NCBI GenBank assembly: GCA_900547835.1
Contig: URIJ01000070.1
Location: 1 to 9,788 of the forward strand
Length of the DNA stretch: 9,788 nucleotides
From: an uncultured Collinsella sp.
Lineage (GTDB): Bacteria; Actinomycetota; Coriobacteriia; Coriobacteriales; Coriobacteriaceae
Direction: 5' to 3'
The notes beneath the pieces were generated by a model. That model made no database searches. It was not told the origin of the DNA and worked only from the letters and a program-made list of their open reading frames with translations. Positions 5,583-9,788 of this stretch are shown here, piece by piece. Each line of letters begins with the position of its first letter. Within the stretch, counting starts at the first letter, position 1. A program made the position numbers and the translations under genes.

Positions 5583-8075
5583 ATGACGGTGTCGCAACAA
5601 CCAAGCGCTATCGAGGTGCGTGGCGCGCGTGTCCACAACCTCAAGGACATCGATATCGATATTCCGCTGGGAAAGCTCGTGGGTATTGCCGGCGTGTCGG
5701 GTTCGGGCAAGAGCTCGCTAGCGCTGGGGGTTCTGTATGCCGAGGGCTCGCGTCGTTATCTGGAGGCGCTCAGCACTTATACCCGCCGTCGTCTGACGCA
5801 GGCCGAGCACGCACAGGTGGACGAGGTGCTGCACGTGCCGGCGGCGCTCGCGTTGCATCAGCGCCCCAGCGTACCGGGCGTGCGTTCGACCTTTGGTACC
5901 ATGACCGAGCTCAACAACAGCCTGCGCCTGCTCTTTAGCCGTTGCGCCCATCACGTGTGTCCGCACTGCGGGGCGCGCGTGGAGCCGAGCCTTAACGTGG
6001 CTGCGGGCCTGTCGCTCACGTGCCCTGCATGCGGTCGCGAGTTCTACGCGCCGAGCGCCGAGGACCTTGCCTTTAACAGCGGCGGTGCCTGTCCCACCTG
6101 CGGCGGCACCGGTGTCATGCGCGAGGTGGACGAAGCGAGCCTGGTGCCCGATGAGTCAAAGACTATCAACGAGGGCGCGGTGCTTCCCTGGGGTACGCTC
6201 ATGTGGGATCTGATGAAGCAAGTGGCTGGCGAGATGGGCGTGCGCACCGACGTGCCGTTTAACCAGCTCACGCCTCAAGAGCGCGACATCGTGTTCCACG
6301 GTCCGGCGGTTAAGAAGCACATTCTCTACGTTCCCAAAAACGGCGAGGGCGCCACGCCGCTCGACTTTACCTATTACAACGCCGTCTATACCGTCGAGAA
6401 TGCGCTCGCCAAGGTTAAGGACGACAAGGGCCTCAAACGCGTTGCGCGCTTTTTGCGCGAGGGAGCATGCCGCGATTGCGGCGGCACGCGTCTCTCCGAG
6501 GCTGCGCGCCAGCCCCAGGTGCGCGGTATCAATCTGGCGCAGGCGGCGGCCATGACGCTGGGCGAGGCGATTGAGTGGGTGCGCGGGGTGCCCGCATCCT
6601 TGCCGCCCGAGATGCGGCCCATGGCGACGGATATCTGCGATTCGTTTTTGAGCGTGGCCCGTCGTCTGGTCGACCTGGGTCTCGATTACCTTTCACTCGA
6701 CCGCGCTGGTGCCACGCTCTCCACGGGTGAGCGCCAGCGCGTTCAGCTCGCCCGCGTGGTGCGCAACCGATCGACGGGCGTGCTCTATGTGCTGGACGAG
6801 CCTTCGATCGGCTTGCATCCCGCCAATGTCGACGGCTTGGTGGGCGTGATGCGCGATCTGGTGGATGACGGCAACACCGTGGTTGTTGTCGACCACGATA
6901 CGCGCGTACTGGCGGAAGCCGACTATCTGGTCGAGATGGGCCCCGTTGCCGGAGCAGGCGGCGGCAGTGTAATCGCCGCTGGTACGGTAGACGAGGTCGA
7001 GCAATCGCAGGGCAGCCGTATCGCGCCGTTTTTGCGCGCCGAGCTCAAGCGCTTGCGTCCGCAGGTGACTGACGACGAAATGTTCGACCAGGGACATATC
7101 CGCATGGCAACCGATGCCATCCATACCGTCAAGCCGCTCGAGGTTGATATCCCGCGCGGCCGCCTTGTCGCGGTAACGGGCGTTTCGGGTTCGGGTAAGA
7201 CGACGCTCGTGCTCGAGACGCTCATTCCTGCACTTAAGGCGCAGGCAGCTGGCGAGCGCTTGCCGGGGCACGTGCGTTGGGTCGATGCCGAGGGCATTGG
7301 CCGCGCAAATCTGATTGACGCTACGCCCATCGGCGCCAACGTACGCTCGACGGTAGCGACCTATGCCGACATTCATGACGAGCTGCGCCGCGCCTTCGCC
7401 CGTACGCCCGAGGCTAAGGCAGCCGGCTACAAGGCGGGCGCCTTTAGCTACAACACCGGCGCCTTGCGCTGCCCTACGTGTGACGGCACGGGCTCGATAT
7501 CGCTCGACGTGCAGTTTTTGCCCGACGTCGAGATCGTCTGCCCGGCATGTCGCGGCTCGCGTTATGCAGACGCGGCTTCGCATATCCATCGCGAGGGCAA
7601 GGACGGGAGTCTGCTTACGTTGCCGCAGCTCATGGATATGAGTGTGGATGAGGCGCTCGACGCCACGCTGGGGCTCAAGAAGGTTCAGGCGCGCTTGCAG
7701 ACCTTGCACGACCTGGGTTTGGGCTATCTCACGCTCGGTGAGCCCACGCCGGCGCTTTCGGGCGGAGAGGCACAGCGCCTTAAGCTCGCGAGCGAGATGG
7801 GCCGTGTGCAGGATGATGCCGTGTTCGTATTTGACGAGCCCACGATCGGCCTGCATCCGCTCGATGTTCAGGTGTTGTTGAGTGTGTTCGATGGCCTCGT
7901 TGCCAAGGGCGCCACGGTTATCGTGATCGAACACGATCTCGACCTTATCCGTAACGCCGATTACGTGATCGACATGGGACCGGGCGGTGGCGACGCCGGC
8001 GGGCAAATCGTCTGCACCGGCACGCCGGGCAACATCGCAGCTTGCTCCAAGAGCATTACCGGTCGTTATCTATAG
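5583..8075 (+). CDS. UvrA-like ABC ATPase lacking the UvrB-binding domain (UvrA2 type)
   Basis: An 830 aa cytosolic tandem ABC ATPase of the UvrA family, which binds damaged DNA. Half 1 has GVSGSGKSS at 37-45, the signature LSTGERQR at 379-386 (Thr replacing the usual Gly) and LYVLDEPSIGLHP at 401-413. Half 2 has GVSGSGKTT at 533-541, LSGGEAQR at 725-732 and FVFDEPTIGLHP at 748-759. Cysteine pairs at 126/129, 147/150, 170/173 and 296/299, and a C-terminal zinc module at 630/633 and 653/656, match UvrA zinc sites. Canonical UvrA is about 940 aa. Here the stretch between RSTFGTMTEL and the first zinc module is collapsed, removing the UvrB-interaction domain. Such UvrA2 proteins are linked to tolerance of DNA-binding drugs and do not replace housekeeping UvrA. 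AAAGGAAG (5573-5580) precedes the ATG. Confidence 0.9.
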   Translation: MTVSQQPSAIEVRGARVHNLKDIDIDIPLGKLVGIAGVSGSGKSSLALGVLYAEGSRRYLEALSTYTRRRLTQAEHAQVDEVLHVPAALALHQRPSVPGVRSTFGTMTELNNSLRLLFSRCAHHVCPHCGARVEPSLNVAAGLSLTCPACGREFYAPSAEDLAFNSGGACPTCGGTGVMREVDEASLVPDESKTINEGAVLPWGTLMWDLMKQVAGEMGVRTDVPFNQLTPQERDIVFHGPAVKKHILYVPKNGEGATPLDFTYYNAVYTVENALAKVKDDKGLKRVARFLREGACRDCGGTRLSEAARQPQVRGINLAQAAAMTLGEAIEWVRGVPASLPPEMRPMATDICDSFLSVARRLVDLGLDYLSLDRAGATLSTGERQRVQLARVVRNRSTGVLYVLDEPSIGLHPANVDGLVGVMRDLVDDGNTVVVVDHDTRVLAEADYLVEMGPVAGAGGGSVIAAGTVDEVEQSQGSRIAPFLRAELKRLRPQVTDDEMFDQGHIRMATDAIHTVKPLEVDIPRGRLVAVTGVSGSGKTTLVLETLIPALKAQAAGERLPGHVRWVDAEGIGRANLIDATPIGANVRSTVATYADIHDELRRAFARTPEAKAAGYKAGAFSYNTGALRCPTCDGTGSISLDVQFLPDVEIVCPACRGSRYADAASHIHREGKDGSLLTLPQLMDMSVDEALDATLGLKKVQARLQTLHDLGLGYLTLGEPTPALSGGEAQRLKLASEMGRVQDDAVFVFDEPTIGLHPLDVQVLLSVFDGLVAKGATVIVIEHDLDLIRNADYVIDMGPGGGDAGGQIVCTGTPGNIAACSKSITGRYL

Positions 8076-8078
8076 GCG

Positions 8079-8108
8079 ATGCGACAAAGGGGCACCCCTT
8101 TGTCGCAT
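8079..8108. repeat. Palindrome copy 3, shared 3' end of uvrA-like and ATPase 2 genes
   Basis: Perfect 14-bp arms ATGCGACAAAGGGG (8079-8092) and CCCCTTTGTCGCAT (8095-8108) surround CA. Relative to the other copies the fourth base is C instead of T and its partner in the other arm is G instead of A, a compensated change. It starts 4 bases after the uvrA-like stop (8073-8075) and ends 8 bases before the convergent ATPase stop (8116-8118). It could therefore serve both transcripts. Confidence 0.9.
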
Positions 8109-8115
8109 TTGCCGT

Positions 8116-9216
8116 CTATTTCACGCATTGAGCGGCGAGATAGTCGCGGAAGAATGGCAATTCAAAAGCGACGATTCCGCGCCCGCGTTCTCCAATGATG
8201 CCGGCATCTATCATGCGGCGTCGGTAGCGGGAGACCTGCTGCGGCGAACGCTTAAGGCGCTCGACAAGGTCAGCGGTGGTGGACTCTTCCTCGTCATCGA
8301 GCATGGCGATGAGGAATCGTTTGTCCTCCGCCGTGAGTTCCCGATAGGTTGCCGCGAGGATTCGGTCGTCCATCTCGTCGCGCGCTATTTTGATTCCCAG
8401 GTCAAAGTCGCGCGACGAGATTTCCTTCGAATCGCTTGTGAGATCCCAAGCACGGTAGCCTACGAGTTGCAATAGGAATGGAAAACCAGAGATCGAGCGA
8501 ACGGCTCTATCGATTCCCTCAGCATCTGCCAGGCGATCGTTTTCCTGGATTGTGCGAATCAAGGCCTCGCGCACGTCATAGTCGGCAATGCGACCCAGAT
8601 GATATTGTTGGGCGCGACGAAGGAACGAGACCGTCTTGTGGTTCAGCAACGTCGAGACGTTGTTGGGAAGTCCCGCCATGAGCAGGGCGACGCGTTTCCC
8701 ATCGGTCACAAAGTGCTGATACGTTGCTGCGAGCTGAATCATCTCGTCGAGTGCCGGGTCCACCTCGTCAACCGTGACGAGCAGACCGGTGCCCGCCTCG
8801 TTGAGCTGGTCGATGATGTCGCTCATGCGATAACGCCAGGTTGAGGCATCGTGAACGCGATTGACCTCGATACTGCCGAGCGGTGCAATTCCGAGGCCGG
8901 TGACTTCGAAGTGGTCGGACGAGTCGATGAGATGGGCTGCGGCGCGTTTCGCCCCGAACTCGATTTCCTCAAGCATTCCCGGGAGCGCGGTCGTCTTTAC
9001 GGCTATCCAGCCGTGGGATTCCGCCCTTGTCGCGAGCGACGACATGAGAGCGGTTTTACCGGTTCCACGCGCGCCTGAGAAGATCGAGGTCAATTCTGGG
9101 CGCCTGCGCTGACTCAAGAAGGCACGGTCCAAATCCCGAATAATCTGTTGTCTGCCAGCGAGATGGGCAGGAACCTCGCCAAAGCTAGGGGTAAACGGGT
9201 TCTCGAGATATTCCAC
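8116..9216 (-). CDS. AAA-type ATPase with C-terminal winged helix (copy 2)
   Basis: A 366 aa paralogue of the plus-strand ATPase at 4412-5530. Shared marks are an NPF-x-P start, GR at 21-22, P-loop GARGTGKT at 48-55, Walker B LLVTVDEVD at 145-153, AGLP at 181-184, FLRRAQQ at 198-204 and GFPFLLQLVGYRAW at 244-257. Residues about 290-360 form a clear winged helix: SPQQVSRYRRRMID is the likely recognition helix and GERGRGIVAF the wing. The two proteins differ widely elsewhere, so the duplication is old or the copies arrived separately. The start is GTG at 9216, with AAGGAGG (9228-9222) five bases upstream; no ATG fits. It converges on the uvrA-like gene. The TTAA decamer array lies directly upstream. 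A role as DNA-binding switch or autoregulator is inferred. Confidence 0.82.
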   Translation of the reverse strand: MEYLENPFTPSFGEVPAHLAGRQQIIRDLDRAFLSQRRRPELTSIFSGARGTGKTALMSSLATRAESHGWIAVKTTALPGMLEEIEFGAKRAAAHLIDSSDHFEVTGLGIAPLGSIEVNRVHDASTWRYRMSDIIDQLNEAGTGLLVTVDEVDPALDEMIQLAATYQHFVTDGKRVALLMAGLPNNVSTLLNHKTVSFLRRAQQYHLGRIADYDVREALIRTIQENDRLADAEGIDRAVRSISGFPFLLQLVGYRAWDLTSDSKEISSRDFDLGIKIARDEMDDRILAATYRELTAEDKRFLIAMLDDEEESTTADLVERLKRSPQQVSRYRRRMIDAGIIGERGRGIVAFELPFFRDYLAAQCVK

Positions 9217-9240
9217 AATGCCCTCCTTTAGCGTCTCGGG

Positions 9241-9300
9241 TTAACTTCATTTTATTTTAGTTAATTTCAGTTAAAAGTGATTAATTACGTTTAACTATAT
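9241..9300. repeat. Helically phased direct repeats: TTAA, period 10, six units
   Basis: TTAA begins at 9241, 9261, 9271, 9281 and 9291; the missing slot at 9251 holds the near-match TTTA. The period is exactly 10 bases over 60 bases, and the block is AT-rich in a GC-rich window. TTAA is its own complement, so the phasing holds on both strands. The block lies between palindrome 4 and the GTG of the minus-strand ATPase, where that gene's promoter must be. TAAAAT hexamers at 9254-9259 and 9249-9254 (minus strand) are possible -10 boxes, with no clear -35. Confidence 0.8.
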
Positions 9301-9309
9301 GGCGGTCGA

Positions 9310-9340
9310 ATGTGACAGAGGGACTGCCCCTTTGTCACAT
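9310..9340. repeat. Palindrome copy 4, overlapping the trmL stop codon
   Basis: Arms ATGTGACAGAGGGAC (9310-9324) and GCCCCTTTGTCACAT (9326-9340) surround a central T. There are two imperfect positions, one of which would be a G-U pair in plus-strand RNA. Read on the minus strand, its first six bases ATGTGA are the last sense codon and stop of trmL, the same arrangement as copy 1 with the TetM-like gene. It lies 9 bases from the TTAA array of the ATPase gene. Confidence 0.88.
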
Positions 9341-9788
9341 GCCGGCAAAGCCTGTTTGGCGCAGGGCCTCGTAGAGGACGATGGCGGCGCTGTTGGAGAG
9401 GTTGAGTGCACTGATGCGGTAGTCGTCCGGGTTGACGAAGTTGCCGCAGATGTCCTGTTGAAGGATGGCCTCGTGGCTGTCCTCGGTATGCCCGAGTGAT
9501 TCCTCGTGGGCTTCCCATGCCTCGGCGTTATCGAGTGAGTCACAATCGCGCAGCATCGGGATGCGCTCGCAGCGCTCGGGCGCCGCGGCAAGCAGTGGCT
9601 CGGGAATGCCCGAGCTCTCGCTGCCAAAGACCAGGTAGTCGCCATCGCGGTAGGTACTCTGCGCATAGGTTCGGCGCGCCTTTTTGGTCAGCAGATGCAG
9701 GCGCTCGTCGGCGGGGGAGAGGCCGTTGCGCGCAAGGAAATCCTCCCAGCCGGCATAGGTCGTCACGTCCAAGTTTTGCCAGTAGCCC
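9335..9788 (-). CDS. trmL: tRNA (cytidine-34/uridine-34-2'-O)-methyltransferase TrmL, 5' end outside window
   Basis: This is the C-terminal ~150 residues of a SPOUT-class 2'-O-methyltransferase; the family methylates the wobble nucleotide of certain leucine tRNAs using SAM. The frame stays open to the window edge, and the upstream codons (YWQNLDVTTYAGWEDF) match internal TrmL sequence. The TTG at 9772 is therefore not the start. Knot motifs are present: DGDYLVFGSESSGIPEPLL, then RIPML, then LNLSNSAAIVLYEALRQTGF. In E. coli TrmL about seven residues separate IPM from NLSN. Here about 50 do, an acidic stretch with two Cys and ending ICGNFVNPDDYRIS. The stop codon and final Met lie in palindrome 4. 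Identification is firm; the effect of the insertion is unknown. Confidence 0.85.
   Translation of the reverse strand, partial: GYWQNLDVTTYAGWEDFLARNGLSPADERLHLLTKKARRTYAQSTYRDGDYLVFGSESSGIPEPLLAAAPERCERIPMLRDCDSLDNAEAWEAHEESLGHTEDSHEAILQQDICGNFVNPDDYRISALNLSNSAAIVLYEALRQTGFAGM

Noticed and set aside
6693..8006. 437-codon open frame antisense to the uvrA-like gene
   Set aside because: It mirrors the second ABC half. Long antisense frames are expected in GC-rich coding DNA, and the product has no motif.
9241..9300. Replication origin based on AT-rich phased repeats
   Set aside because: No DnaA-box cluster or initiator gene of known type was seen. The position directly upstream of the ATPase gene is explained more simply by promoter control.
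4313..9340. Palindromes as a CRISPR array or as ends of a composite transposon
   Set aside because: Spacing is irregular and gene-sized, the units are perfect inverted repeats, and no cas or transposase gene is present. A REP-like or terminator-like reading fits better.

Overview
The window reads as chromosomal DNA from a GC-rich, gut-type actinobacterium. Class Coriobacteriia is the best guess, and a Collinsella-like genome would fit. This rests on GC-rich codon use, on strong AGGAG-type ribosome binding sites, and on remembered resemblance of several proteins to Coriobacteriia families. No database search was possible, so the taxon is an inference. Coding density is high and no rRNA, tRNA, CRISPR array or transposase gene was recognised.

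Left part (1-2245). A 46-47 aa single-pass membrane protein precedes an RsmJ-type 16S rRNA methyltransferase. Converging on rsmJ is a 98 aa Cys-rich protein, probably zinc-binding. It is transcribed divergently from a GNAT acetyltransferase, across an unusually symmetric two-way promoter (1469-1500). The GNAT gene ends at a strong bidirectional intrinsic terminator (2045-2071). About 170 bases with nested complementary segments follow, plus a good extended -10 on the minus strand: either a structured leader or a separate small RNA.

Right part (2315-9788). The order is a TetM/TetO-family ribosomal GTPase (+), an AAA-type ATPase with a C-terminal winged helix (+), a short UvrA-type ABC ATPase lacking the UvrB-binding domain (+), a second ATPase paralogous to the first (-), and a TrmL-type tRNA methyltransferase cut by the window end (-). 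All four junctions between these five genes carry the same ~30-bp palindrome (ATGYGACAAAGGG...CCCTTTGTCRCAT). The two ATPase genes are therefore each bracketed by palindromes, in opposite orientation around uvrA. In front of each ATPase gene lies a block of short direct repeats with a strict 10-bp period: GTATAA three times before the first, TTAA five times plus one degenerate unit before the second.

How the genes may work together. RsmJ, the TetM-like GTPase and TrmL all act on the translation apparatus. UvrA2-type proteins and TetM relatives are both associated with stress or drug tolerance, but the TetM-like protein lacks the domain IV loop expected of true tetracycline protection. The most unusual feature is the repeated unit of palindrome, helically phased repeats, ATPase with winged helix, and palindrome. 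It looks like a self-regulating module, or a module that uses or colonises palindromes, present here twice. That interpretation is inference; the repeats, the paralogy and the positions are read directly from the sequence.
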